Positions 1 through 8,330 of a stretch of 64,000 bases of DNA are shown in pieces (position 1 is the stretch's first letter; every line of letters starts with the position of its first letter). This stretch comes from Alkalibacterium sp. Its GTDB lineage: Bacteria; Bacillota; Bacilli; Lactobacillales; Carnobacteriaceae_A. The notes beneath the pieces are model-generated. The model ran no database searches. It was not told the DNA's origin and saw nothing but the letters and a program-made list of their open reading frames with translations. The stretch is from positions 62,001-126,000 of the forward strand of contig JAFIFE010000028.1 of the NCBI GenBank assembly GCA_020832185.1, written 5' to 3'. The position numbers and the translations under genes are program-made.

Positions 1-1266
1 CTGGAATTAAATGGTGAAACGCTAGAATTGGTTTATGCTGGACTAGGAAGCACGGCAGAACTTAATGAGGTAGATGTTGAAGGCAAAGTGGCATTGATTC
101 AGCGAGGCGCTTATCCATTTGTGGAAAAAGCTCAAAATGCATTGAATGCAGGAGCAGTGGGTGTCGTTTTATTCAACAATGTTGAAGGTACACAGCCTGA
201 AATACCAGGAATGGCCGTTCCAACTATCATGCTGTCTTTGGCAGACGGAGAAAAATTATTGGCAGATTTGGAAGCTGGTCATAATGAAGTGACATTCTCA
301 GTTGAATTCAGTCATGAGGTCGGCGAAACGGTAGCAGACTTTTCTTCTAGAGGTCCGGTTATGAATAACTGGATGATCAAACCAGATGTCGTGGCCCCGG
401 GTGTCAATATTGTCAGCACAGTACCGAATGGAATGTATGCAAGTCTGCAGGGAACAAGTATGGCCGCCCCTCATGTAGCTGGAGCAGCAGCTTTGATTCT
501 AGAAGCTCATCCAGAGTGGAGTGTCGAATTTGTCAAAGCCGCTTTAATGAACACAGCGGAACAACTAACTGACAGAACAGGCACTGTTTATCCTCATAAT
601 ACACAAGGAGCCGGAAGTATTCGTGTGCTTCAAGCAATCGAAGCCGAAACACTGATTATCCCAGGTAGCCATTCTTTCGGAATATTCGATAAAACCAACG
701 GCAGACAGACGCGTAAACAAAGTTTCGAGATTCACAACTTGACTAACACCAGAAAACGTCATACAGTCAGTTTCTCTGGCAATAATGGAGTCAAAGTCAA
801 TAACAGCAACAACTTAAATATTCCGGCAGGTAAGACGAGTTCGTTTAACTTTAATGTTCAGGTGGATGCTTCAAACCTGGCCGCTGGATATAATGAAGGA
901 ACATTTACAGTAAGCGATGGAGTCAAATCTTATGAAGTACCAACGATTTTATTTATACAGGAACCGGATTTCCCTCTACTCAATGATGTTCAATTTGGTT
1001 TGATGGACGGACTACTGGTTGGATTGGCAAGTGTGACAACAGATGTGGATCAGTTCTCACTCCGTGTCAGAAATGCAGAAACCGGTGAATTACTGACGGA
1101 AACAGCAGTCACTCAAAACGTACCACGAGGAGAACACTTCTTTGTATGGGATATGCTGATTGACGGTCAGCCACTGACACCTGGACAGTACCAGCTGAAC
1201 CCGACGGCTGCCTTAGGTGACCGTGTAACTGAACTACAGGGCGCTGTATTAACCATTGGTCAATAA
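1..1266 (+). CDS. Subtilisin-like serine protease (S8), C-terminal part, 5' truncated by window edge
   Basis: The frame is already open at base 1, so the gene begins upstream and the ATG/TTG-type codons near base 28 are internal. The visible part starts with a protease-associated (PA) domain (VALIQRGAYPF, GAVGVVLFNN), followed by the S8 segment FSSRGP and the catalytic serine in GTSMAAPHVAGAAAL (Ser codon 457-459). The catalytic Asp and His must lie upstream, outside the window. After the protease domain comes a beta-rich region with Fn3-like spacing, as in cell-envelope or secreted subtilases of the lactocepin/Vpr type. No LPXTG anchor or S-layer repeat is seen at the C-terminus, so the enzyme is probably secreted or non-covalently held. 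A strong terminator follows. The family call is secure; the substrate is unknown. Confidence 0.93.
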   Translation: MELNGETLELVYAGLGSTAELNEVDVEGKVALIQRGAYPFVEKAQNALNAGAVGVVLFNNVEGTQPEIPGMAVPTIMLSLADGEKLLADLEAGHNEVTFSVEFSHEVGETVADFSSRGPVMNNWMIKPDVVAPGVNIVSTVPNGMYASLQGTSMAAPHVAGAAALILEAHPEWSVEFVKAALMNTAEQLTDRTGTVYPHNTQGAGSIRVLQAIEAETLIIPGSHSFGIFDKTNGRQTRKQSFEIHNLTNTRKRHTVSFSGNNGVKVNNSNNLNIPAGKTSSFNFNVQVDASNLAAGYNEGTFTVSDGVKSYEVPTILFIQEPDFPLLNDVQFGLMDGLLVGLASVTTDVDQFSLRVRNAETGELLTETAVTQNVPRGEHFFVWDMLIDGQPLTPGQYQLNPTAALGDRVTELQGAVLTIGQ

Positions 1267-1281
1267 ATAGAAAGTCAATCA

Positions 1282-1319
1282 ACGCAGATGACCCCTTAGA
1301 GGATCATCTGCGTTTTTTT
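1282..1319 (+). terminator. Rho-independent terminator after S8 protease
   Basis: A perfect 10-bp stem, ACGCAGATGA with TCATCTGCGT, is followed by seven T residues. Confidence 0.93.
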
Positions 1320-1401
1320 GACTGAGCATTTCATTTGAGATTGTGAGAAATGTATCATACACTAATTATACGATTAAAAATCACTAGGAGGCGTTCTATT
1401 T

Positions 1402-1866
1402 ATGGCAACAGAAGAAGTGAAAAGTTATTTAAACAATCTCGTCGCGACACAGTCCCTCTTTTACATTAAGCTGCATCAGGTCCACTGGTATATCAAAGGA
1501 CCAGGTTTCTTCGAATTGCATGAAAAATTTGAAGACTATTACGACAAGCTCACTGAACAAATGGATGAAGTTGCTGAAAGGTTATTACAGCTCGGCGGAG
1601 AGCCTTATTCCACCTTGCAGGAGTTTGTAGAACACTCCTTGATAAACGAGTCCCCAAAAGACAAGTATTTGTCTCAAACAGATATGCTGAAATCTGCTGT
1701 TAAAGACTTTGAAAAATTGAGAGATGAATTATCTCGAGGCATCGATCTGATCGATGCAGCAAATGATGATGTCACGGTGGATATGCTTATTGCACAGAAG
1801 GCACACGTAGACCAGGTCATCTGGATGTTATGGGCGTATTTAGGAAAAAATGCATTAGGCAAATAA
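1402..1866 (+). CDS. dps: Dps-family ferritin-like DNA-protection/iron-storage protein
   Basis: This 154-residue protein has the usual length and the pattern of Listeria-type Dps (LHQVHWYIKG, ELHEKFEDYYDKL, EQMDEVAERLL). The inter-subunit ferroxidase ligands can be placed at His28, His40, Glu44 (Asp in Listeria), Asp55 and Glu59. Family knowledge: it forms a dodecamer that oxidises Fe2+ with H2O2 and stores iron, protecting DNA in the cytoplasm. An AGGAGG ribosome site ends 10 bases before the ATG. The gene is monocistronic, with a terminator on both sides. A PerR or similar operator would be expected upstream, but no convincing one is visible. Confidence 0.94.
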   Translation: MATEEVKSYLNNLVATQSLFYIKLHQVHWYIKGPGFFELHEKFEDYYDKLTEQMDEVAERLLQLGGEPYSTLQEFVEHSLINESPKDKYLSQTDMLKSAVKDFEKLRDELSRGIDLIDAANDDVTVDMLIAQKAHVDQVIWMLWAYLGKNALGK

Positions 1867-1878
1867 GATAAGTCACGG

Positions 1879-1905
1879 GAGTCAGCGAGAGCTGGCTCTT
1901 TTTTT
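1879..1905 (+). terminator. Rho-independent terminator after dps
   Basis: GAGTCAGC pairs with GCTGGCTC (one G-U) around a GAGA tetraloop, followed by a T run. Confidence 0.88.
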
Positions 1906-1966
1906 ATATGAAAAACCTGATAGAGTGTGGTACTATAAGGTATATTTTTGATGAAGAGGTTTTGCT

Positions 1967-2431
1967 ATGAAAGTTATGACACACAACGAAGAAGAAACGA
2001 AAGCACTGGCAAAACAATTGGCTGCTTTACTGAAACCGGGAATGACGATTTTACTGGAAGGGCAGTTAGGTGCAGGAAAGACAACCTTTACCAAAGGGAT
2101 TGCCGAATCTTTAGGTATCAAGCGTGCAGTGAAAAGTCCGACATATACGCTGATCAAAGAGTATACAGACGGAGACATCCCCCTGTATCATATGGATTTA
2201 TACAGACTGGAAGATGCAGAAGACGAAGATTTAGGACTAGACGAATACTTTTACGGTGAGGGAATCACGATTGTAGAGTGGGGATCTTTCATGCAGGAGG
2301 AGTTACCCAAAGAATATATTTCCATAACGCTTAAAGCACTGGAAGACTTGAACAAGAGAGAGATCACTCTGTCAGCAAAAGGGGACACCTATATTAAAGT
2401 AGTGGAGCGATTAGAACATGACAACTCATGA
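1967..2431 (+). CDS. tsaE: tRNA threonylcarbamoyladenosine biosynthesis ATPase TsaE
   Basis: This 154-residue P-loop protein has Walker A GQLGAGKTT at residues 32-40 and the family blocks VKSPTYTL, HMDLYRL and GITIVEWG. TsaE works with TsaB and TsaD to attach threonylcarbamoyl to A37 of ANN-decoding tRNAs in the cytoplasm. The chosen ATG has an AGAGG-like ribosome site; a second in-frame ATG lies three codons later. The gene overlaps the following acetyltransferase by 14 bp, implying translational coupling. TsaB and TsaD are not in this window. A longer ORF in another frame over the same bases is a shadow. Confidence 0.95.
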   Translation: MKVMTHNEEETKALAKQLAALLKPGMTILLEGQLGAGKTTFTKGIAESLGIKRAVKSPTYTLIKEYTDGDIPLYHMDLYRLEDAEDEDLGLDEYFYGEGITIVEWGSFMQEELPKEYISITLKALEDLNKREITLSAKGDTYIKVVERLEHDNS

Positions 2432-2948
2432 AGAAATAGATTGTACTATAAGAGAAGCTATACCTAGCGATGCAGAAGCTGTTATTGATTTATTGAACAG
2501 AACAGCCACCCAAACTGGTTTCATGACGCAGGGAGAAGAAGGTGTGGGTCTCACTGTTGAAGAAGAAGCTAAAGAACTTGATAAAATTTACTCTTCTGAA
2601 AATAATTCGGTCATTCTTGCCATAGTCGATAAGCAAGTGATCGGCATTGCGTCTATTCATAGCTCGTCAAAGCCAAAAATCAGACACATTGGTGACATCG
2701 GAATCGTTATCGATAAGGATTTCTGGGGAATGGGACTCGGGCGTTTAATGATGGAGGATTTGCTGGAGTGGGCAAATGAATCTAAAGTGTTAAAACGTCT
2801 GCAGCTACAAGTACAGCACCGTAATTCACGTGCCCGTGCGCTCTATGAATCACTCGGATTTGATCTGGAAGCTGTCATGCAATATGGTGTGAAGGATAAC
2901 GGAGAGTACCTTGACGTCTGCCTGATGAGCAAACTGATCAATCAATAA
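2418..2948 (+). CDS. GNAT-family N-acetyltransferase
   Basis: This 176-residue GNAT protein has motif A (DIGIVIDKDFWGMGLGRLMM), which binds acetyl-CoA pyrophosphate through the xGxGxG/A-like GMGLGR loop. Motif B is NSRARALYESLGF. It overlaps tsaE by 14 bp and is followed by a terminator, so the two form a small operon. The length is typical of RimJ/RimL-like or small-molecule acetyltransferases. The substrate cannot be read from the sequence. The position after tsaE recalls gene pairs in which rimI sits near tsa genes, but this protein resembles general GNAT enzymes more than RimI. Confidence 0.9.
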   Translation: MTTHEEIDCTIREAIPSDAEAVIDLLNRTATQTGFMTQGEEGVGLTVEEEAKELDKIYSSENNSVILAIVDKQVIGIASIHSSSKPKIRHIGDIGIVIDKDFWGMGLGRLMMEDLLEWANESKVLKRLQLQVQHRNSRARALYESLGFDLEAVMQYGVKDNGEYLDVCLMSKLINQ

Positions 2949-2991
2949 AAAGAAGCTGAACGTCCTTTATACGGATGTTCAGCTTCTTTTA
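2948..2991. terminator. Bidirectional terminator between convergent genes
   Basis: A 15-bp imperfect stem, AGAAGCTGAACGTCC with GGATGTTCAGCTTCT, is flanked by A and T runs. It serves the acetyltransferase gene on the plus strand and the exonuclease gene on the minus strand. Confidence 0.9.
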
Positions 2992-3000
2992 TATAGTAGG

Positions 3001-3525
3001 TTATTTGACAAAACGTTTTAAGGATGACACACCAAATTCCTTTTCCTGATTAAGCAGAATAGTGGCACACGCTCTTGCATCATCTAGCGCATGGTGATGG
3101 TTTAAAGGGATGCCGTAATGAGCAGCAACGGTATTCAGCTTGTGATTGGGTAAGGTTTTTAATAAAGCACGTGATGAGCGTACGGTACAAAGTGTCAGAA
3201 AGCGTGGTGTCTGGAGATTGTAATACTCAAGTGTTCCACTAAGAATACGCTTATCAAAGGGCATATTATGCGCAATGACCAGCTGCTCGTCCGTAAAGTA
3301 CTGCTTCATATCGTTCCAGACTTCCGGAAATTTAGGAGCATCAACGACATCTGTCTCTCTAATTCCGTGTATTTGCGTATTCATACGATCGAACCATGTT
3401 TCCGGCTGGATCAGTGTATAATATTCATCAACGATTTCACTGTTTCTGACGATTGTCAGAGCAACAGAACATGCGCTGTGAGTCTGTCGATTAGCTGTTT
3501 CAAAATCTATAGCTGTAAAATCCAT
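3001..3525 (-). CDS. DEDDh 3'-5' exonuclease (DnaQ/Pol III epsilon-like)
   Basis: This 174-residue single-domain exonuclease has the DEDDh motifs: Asp7 and Glu9 in AIDFET, Asp91 in AHNMPFDKRIL, and His144/Asp149 in HHALDDARA. Two metal ions would be held by these acids. Similar stand-alone proteins in Firmicutes are annotated as exonucleases or Pol III epsilon-like subunits. A role in proofreading or in RNA/DNA trimming cannot be decided here. The gene stands alone on the minus strand, convergent with the tsaE operon and divergent from the GH4 gene. Confidence 0.9.
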   Translation of the reverse strand: MDFTAIDFETANRQTHSACSVALTIVRNSEIVDEYYTLIQPETWFDRMNTQIHGIRETDVVDAPKFPEVWNDMKQYFTDEQLVIAHNMPFDKRILSGTLEYYNLQTPRFLTLCTVRSSRALLKTLPNHKLNTVAAHYGIPLNHHHALDDARACATILLNQEKEFGVSSLKRFVK

Positions 3526-3623
3526 AATTGTACCTCTTTGTCTTTAATTTGTTGATATCGGTTTAGTGTCTACAAAGTATAGCACGTACCTTAAAACTTT
3601 CAAGTGTTCTGTTAAGATAATAA

Positions 3624-3639
3624 AAGAAAGCGCTTGTCT
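3624..3639 (+). promoter_or_regulatory. Possible cre (CcpA) site upstream of GH4 gene
   Basis: The core GAAAGCGCTTGTC is close to the catabolite-responsive element pattern (TGAAARCGYTTTCA type) with mismatches at the ends. It abuts the -35 of the putative promoter of a sugar-hydrolysis gene, which is where CcpA repression would be expected. Confidence 0.5.
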
Positions 3640-3661
3640 GTAATCAATTACATACTTTAAT
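3634..3661 (+). promoter_or_regulatory. Candidate sigma-A promoter of GH4 gene
   Basis: TTGTCT (3634-3639) and TTTAAT (3656-3661) are separated by 16 bp and overlap the candidate cre. Confidence 0.45.
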
Positions 3662-3708
3662 CTTGGTTTGTAAGTATGAGGATCACCTAAAACTAGGAGG
3701 ATACAGGC

Positions 3709-5106
3709 ATGGCAAAAGACGGATTGAAAATTGTAACAATCGGTGGCGGATCAAGTTATACCCCAGAACTGATCGAAGGGTATATCAAAAGAAAAGACTT
3801 ATTGCCAATCAAGGAAATTGTACTGGTGGATATCGAAGCTGGAAAAGAAAAACTGGATATAGTCGGTGCGATGGCAAAGCGGATGGTTAAAGCAGCTGGA
3901 CTCGACTGGACGGTCACGTTGACATTGGACAGAAAAACAGCATTGAAAGATGCAGACTTTGTAACGACTCAGTTCAGAGTCGGGTTACTTGATGCACGTG
4001 TGAAAGATGAGCGAATTCCTTTGTCTCACGGAGTATTAGGCCAGGAAACAAATGGTGCAGGAGGCATGTTTAAGGCGTTCCGTACGATTCCGGTCATCCT
4101 TGATATTATTGAAGATATGAAAACTGAATGCTCTGATGCCTGGTTAGTCAACTTTACGAATCCAGCAGGAATAGTAACTGAGGCAGCCATCAAGCATGGC
4201 GGGTGGAAGAAAACTGTCGGCTTGTGTAATGTGCCAATCGGTCACCGGAAGGAGGCTGCAGAAAAACTGGGTATTGCAGAAGAGGATCTGTTTTTCAAAT
4301 TTGCAGGAATCAATCACTTCCACTGGCACCGAGTCTGGGATAAACAGGGAAATGAGCGGACACACGATGTCATCGATGCCATCTATAAACCCACAGATGA
4401 AGGCCAGGAAAGTCATCTGAAGAACATTCATAACGCCAGTTTCCATTTTGAGCAGATTAAGGCTCTGGAAATGCTGCCTTGTGGCTACCATAGATACTAC
4501 TATGCGGAAGATGAAATGCTGAAGCATTCAATTGAAGAATTTGAAAAAGGCGAAACACGAGCACAGGTAGTTAAGAAGACAGAAGCTAGATTATTCGACT
4601 TGTACAAGGATCCTGAACTCGATTATAAGCCGGAAGAATTGTCTCAACGCGGGGGAACACATTACAGTGATGCAGCATGTGAAATCATCGCTTCTATTCA
4701 AAATGACTTGCGGACAGAGATGGTCGTTTCAACTGAAAATAACGGGACAGTTATCGATTTGCCTTATGACTGTGCAGTAGAAGTATCCGGTGTAGTGACT
4801 TCCCATGGATTTGAACCATATAACTGGGGAAGTTTTACTCCTGAAGCACGCGGACTGATTCAGGGAATGAAAGGAATGGAAGAAACGGTTATCCGTGCCG
4901 CAATCGATGGGGACTATAACCGTGCGTTATCATCATTCATCATAAATCCACTGGTGCCGGGTGGGAAGGTAGCGAAGGACCTGTTGGATCAGCTTCTATA
5001 TGCCCATAAAGAACACTTGCCTCAATTTGCGGAAAAGATAAAGGATATTGAAGAAAACCAGCCTGAAACAGTTACGTATGTTGATGAGTTGATGAAGAGT
5101 AATTAA
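3709..5106 (+). CDS. Glycoside hydrolase family 4, 6-phospho-beta-glucosidase
   Basis: This 465-residue GH4 enzyme has an N-terminal Rossmann region (TIGGGSSYTPEL, residues 10-21). The family Mn2+ ligands are Cys173 (GLCNVPIGH) and His203 (INHFHW). GH4 enzymes use NAD+ and Mn2+ in an oxidation-elimination mechanism to cleave phosphorylated disaccharides imported by PTS. The sequence resembles the LicH/CelF 6-phospho-beta-glucosidase branch more than the alpha (MelA/MalH) branch. The ATG follows a perfect AGGAGG. The gene is monocistronic with a possible cre and a terminator, and no PTS gene is adjacent, so the imported sugar is not evident. Confidence 0.92.
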   Translation: MAKDGLKIVTIGGGSSYTPELIEGYIKRKDLLPIKEIVLVDIEAGKEKLDIVGAMAKRMVKAAGLDWTVTLTLDRKTALKDADFVTTQFRVGLLDARVKDERIPLSHGVLGQETNGAGGMFKAFRTIPVILDIIEDMKTECSDAWLVNFTNPAGIVTEAAIKHGGWKKTVGLCNVPIGHRKEAAEKLGIAEEDLFFKFAGINHFHWHRVWDKQGNERTHDVIDAIYKPTDEGQESHLKNIHNASFHFEQIKALEMLPCGYHRYYYAEDEMLKHSIEEFEKGETRAQVVKKTEARLFDLYKDPELDYKPEELSQRGGTHYSDAACEIIASIQNDLRTEMVVSTENNGTVIDLPYDCAVEVSGVVTSHGFEPYNWGSFTPEARGLIQGMKGMEETVIRAAIDGDYNRALSSFIINPLVPGGKVAKDLLDQLLYAHKEHLPQFAEKIKDIEENQPETVTYVDELMKSN

Positions 5107-5114
5107 ACTTAAAG

Positions 5115-5153
5115 AAAATCAGCGCCCTTCGAATATCGAGGGGTGCTGATTTT
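5115..5153 (+). terminator. Terminator after GH4 gene
   Basis: AAAATCAGC-GCCC pairs with GGGG-TGCTGATTTT around a short loop, followed by a brief T run. Confidence 0.85.
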
Positions 5154-5187
5154 GTCTGTATGTAGTATAGATTCTACTTAGTCTAAT

Positions 5188-5570
5188 AAATAAGAGAGTT
5201 GAGTGGAAGCTATAGCAGGCTATAGCATCAAGTGAGTAGAAAAAGAGAGGTGAGTGGAAGCTATAGCAGGCTATAGCATCAAGTGAGTAGAAAAAGAGAG
5301 GTGAGTGGAAGCTATAGCAGGCTATAGCGTCAAGTTAGCAGAAAAAAAGAGCTGAGTGGAAGCTATAGTAGGCTATAGCGCCAAGTGAGCAGAAAAAGAG
5401 AGTTGAGTGGAAGCTATAGCAGGCTATAGCGCCAAGTGAGCAGAATAAGAGAACTGAGTGGAAGCTATAGCAGGCTATAGCGCCAAGTGAGTAGAAAAAG
5501 GGAACTGAGTGGAAGCTATAGCAGGCTATAGCGCCAAGTGAGCAGAAAAAGAGAGCTGAGTGGAAGCTAT
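5188..5570. repeat. Tandem array of 51-bp units, 7 full copies plus a partial copy
   Basis: Units start with GAGTGG at 5201, 5252, 5303, 5354, 5405, 5456 and 5507, with a truncated eighth unit at 5558-5570. The spacing is exactly 51 bp throughout. Each unit holds a perfect dyad, GCTATAG-CAGG-CTATAGC (one unit has TAGG in the loop), followed by an A/G-rich stretch. Variation is limited to a few positions after the dyad and just before the next GAGTGG. The array lies between the convergent GH4 and P-type ATPase genes. Because 51 is divisible by three, an apparent 17-residue-repeat reading frame exists on the minus strand, which I regard as incidental. No spacer-like unique sequence occurs, so it is not CRISPR. 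Confidence 0.97.
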
Positions 5571-5612
5571 AAAATGATTTCCTGCTATTTGAAGTCAAAC
5601 AATCTGGGAAAA

Positions 5613-5647
5613 GAAAAAAGCAGACGCTTCGGTATGAGCGTCTGCTT
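5613..5647 (-). terminator. Terminator after P-type ATPase gene
   Basis: AGCAGACGCT pairs with AGCGTCTGCT. On the minus strand the stem is followed by a U run (plus-strand AAAAAA just left of the stem). Confidence 0.9.
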
Positions 5648-5665
5648 CTGCATTGAGATTGAAAA

Positions 5666-8296
5666 CTATTTAAGCGGCAGTACTATCTTTCTCAGTTCCA
5701 TAAGGAGTGTCGTGCTTAAAGCTAACCCGGAAGCAATTGCCCACTGGACTAAGCCGAAAGTGTCAGGGATAGAGAATACGCCTCTGACACCCGGGAGTAA
5801 GGTCACACCATATAAGCCTAAACAGATGACAAACGCCAGAATCACAAATTTATTTTTTAAGAATCCTGCGCCAAAACTGGTTTGAGTAATGGACCGTGCA
5901 GGGAATACCTGTAGCGTACGTGCAAGAATCAATGTAGTGAAGGCCATAGCTATACTGATCTCTGCTGTATAATACTGCAGGCCAATAAACTGGGAAATGA
6001 TGACCGCAATACCAATCAGGCTTCCTCTGAATATAACAGTCTGAAGAGTCTGACCGGAGAAAATCGTCTCATTGGGGTCACGCGGCTTTTCATCCATGAC
6101 GTTCGGTTCTTTTGGCTCAAGACCAAGTGCGATTGCGGGTAAAGAATCATTGACCAAGTTGATAAACAGCAGTTGAAGTGCCGTAAACGGACTGACCCAG
6201 TTCATGATCAGTGCAAACAAGATAGCAATAACAGCACCAAGGTTTCCAGAGAATAAATACGCGATTGCTTTTTTAATGTTGCTGTATATCGTTCGGCCTA
6301 CAGACACAGCCTTAACAATCGAGACGAAATTATCATCTGTCAGAATCATTGCAGATGCATCTTTGGACACGTCTGTTCCGCTACCCATGGCAATACCGAT
6401 ATCTGCTTGTTTTAGGGCGGGGGCATCATTGACCCCATCACCCGTCATCGCAGTAACCTGGTTTTTATTCTGCCAAGCTTTGACAATACGGATTTTGTTT
6501 TCCGGTGTCACACGCGCATAAACAGTGATTTTTTCCAGATTTTCCATCAGTTCTTCCTCAGATAAGGCATCCAGCTCTTGACCAGTGAATGCCAGATCTC
6601 CTTCAGCCGATATATTTAAATCTCTGGCGATGGCTCGAGCAGTGGTTTTATGGTCACCCGTAATCATGACGGTTTTGATTCCTGCACGGGTCGCATCTTC
6701 GACTGCGTGATACACTTCCTGACGAGGCGGATCGATCATGGCAAGCAAGCCCACAAAGATCAAGTCATTTTCATCTTCGATAGAGACGTCGTCAGTGTCG
6801 ATTGGCTTGTAAGCAAAGGCAAGCACACGCATAGCCTGATTAGAAAAACGTTCATTCTGATCGACCAGTTCTTTCTGCAGTTCATCTGTCAAATAAACAA
6901 TGTCGCCATTCATTTTGATTTTAGAACATAGAGAAAAGATGACGTCAGGACCGCCTTTTACAAGCAGTCTTTTTTCTCCATCTATCTCATGCACAGTGGA
7001 CATGCGTTTTCGACTTGAATCAAACGGCAGTTCAGACAGACGAGGATAGGTTTTACGTACCTGATCATAAGGGAGACTTTGCTTATTACTATAGGCAATC
7101 AGAGCGACTTCAGTAGGGTCTCCGCTTGATTCTCCTTCGCCGTTCAAGGTCGAATCATTGGTCAATGTGGCAATTTGCATCAGGATCTTTTCAGATTCTG
7201 TCCACTTTTTAGGATCTCCTGAGAATAAGTTAGATTCTCCATTGGGAATGTAGGAATCCACGACCGTCATTTTATTTTGAGTCAATGTCCCGGTTTTATC
7301 TGTACAGATGACACTTGTTGAGCCTAATGTCTCAACAGCCGGAAGGTATCTTATAATGGCATGCTGTTTTGCCATTTTGTTTGTCCCAACTGACAAAACG
7401 ATGGTGACGATGGACTGTAAAGCCTCAGGTATAGCAGCAACTGCTACTGCGACTGCAAACATGAAGGCATTCAGTAAGGGAACAGTCATGTCTTCAGTGT
7501 TTCCGAGGAAAATACGAGCAGCCTGAATCCCGAAAATCAATACAGACAGTAGAAGGATAGCCCAGCCTAATTTTTTGCTGAAATGCTCCAGTTTGCGCTG
7601 CAGTGGTGTCTGTTTGGCAGACGCACTTTGAATCAACTGAGCAACTTTACCCATTTCAGTGGACTGCCCGATCTCTGTTACGATCAAACGACCACGTCCG
7701 TATGTTACAAGTGTTCCACTGTATACCATATTTGTACGGTCAGCCAGAGGTGTATCTTCATCAATGACAGATGCATACTTTTCAGAAGAAACAGATTCTC
7801 CAGTGAGTGATCCTTCCTGAACTTGAAGAGATTCAGCTTCAATCAGGCGGCCATCTGCTGGAATGTTATTGCCGGCTTCTAAAATAACGACATCGCCCAC
7901 CGTTACATTTTTCGCTTCTATCGACTGAGTGTTGCCGTTTCGTAAAACTGTTGCGTTAGGTGAAGCCATTTTTCGCAAGGATTCCAGTGAGTCCTCAGCT
8001 TTTTTCGTCTGAACCACACTGAGGATTGAATTAAGAATCAATACTGTAAAGATAATCAAAGATTCCAGTTGCTCGCCGATCAGTATTTGAATAATAGCCA
8101 CAATCAGTAAAACGATAACCATAGGATCTTTGAATGATTCAACAAATAACGAAAAGATGGAACGCTTATCTTTTTGAGCGATTTCATTGAGTCCGTATGT
8201 TTCAAGGCGTTGACTGACCTCTTCATTTGATAAACCTTCTGACGAAGAGTTCAGTTCCTTGAGGACATCCTCACTCGTTTTTTTATAGTAGTCCAT
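5666..8296 (-). CDS. P-type Ca2+-transporting ATPase (SERCA-like, LMCA1/YoaB type)
   Basis: This 876-residue P2A-type ATPase has an N-terminal cation-ATPase domain and the actuator motif SLTGES. The phosphorylation motif is DKTGTLTQNKM, the nucleotide-binding motif is VKGGPD, and the hinge is TGDGVNDAPAL. Membrane site residues include IPEAL in M4 and NLVNDSLPAIALG in M6, matching SERCA Glu309, Asn796 and Asp800. SERCA Glu771 in M5 is replaced by Ala (SGNLGAV; Ala codon 6233-6235), as reported for Listeria LMCA1, so one Ca2+ per cycle is likely. It would export Ca2+ (perhaps Mn2+) from the cytoplasm. Close homologs in lactococci and pneumococci sit behind Mn2+ riboswitches, and this gene has a matching leader. 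Ca versus Mn specificity is not settled by sequence. Confidence 0.93.
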   Translation of the reverse strand: MDYYKKTSEDVLKELNSSSEGLSNEEVSQRLETYGLNEIAQKDKRSIFSLFVESFKDPMVIVLLIVAIIQILIGEQLESLIIFTVLILNSILSVVQTKKAEDSLESLRKMASPNATVLRNGNTQSIEAKNVTVGDVVILEAGNNIPADGRLIEAESLQVQEGSLTGESVSSEKYASVIDEDTPLADRTNMVYSGTLVTYGRGRLIVTEIGQSTEMGKVAQLIQSASAKQTPLQRKLEHFSKKLGWAILLLSVLIFGIQAARIFLGNTEDMTVPLLNAFMFAVAVAVAAIPEALQSIVTIVLSVGTNKMAKQHAIIRYLPAVETLGSTSVICTDKTGTLTQNKMTVVDSYIPNGESNLFSGDPKKWTESEKILMQIATLTNDSTLNGEGESSGDPTEVALIAYSNKQSLPYDQVRKTYPRLSELPFDSSRKRMSTVHEIDGEKRLLVKGGPDVIFSLCSKIKMNGDIVYLTDELQKELVDQNERFSNQAMRVLAFAYKPIDTDDVSIEDENDLIFVGLLAMIDPPRQEVYHAVEDATRAGIKTVMITGDHKTTARAIARDLNISAEGDLAFTGQELDALSEEELMENLEKITVYARVTPENKIRIVKAWQNKNQVTAMTGDGVNDAPALKQADIGIAMGSGTDVSKDASAMILTDDNFVSIVKAVSVGRTIYSNIKKAIAYLFSGNLGAVIAILFALIMNWVSPFTALQLLFINLVNDSLPAIALGLEPKEPNVMDEKPRDPNETIFSGQTLQTVIFRGSLIGIAVIISQFIGLQYYTAEISIAMAFTTLILARTLQVFPARSITQTSFGAGFLKNKFVILAFVICLGLYGVTLLPGVRGVFSIPDTFGLVQWAIASGLALSTTLLMELRKIVLPLK

Positions 8297-8330
8297 TTTA
8301 TTTTCCTCTCTTTTTTCGGGAATAAGAGAT

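Noticed and set aside
1948-2259. 103-residue frame overlapping tsaE
   Set aside because: It is a different frame over a clear TsaE gene, Arg-rich and without homology features.
5335-5598. Open frame on the minus strand with five 17-residue repeats
   Set aside because: It exists only because the DNA repeat is 51 bp long. It has no ribosome site, is Ser/Phe/Cys-rich in an unnatural way, and the related 52-bp array cannot be read as protein.
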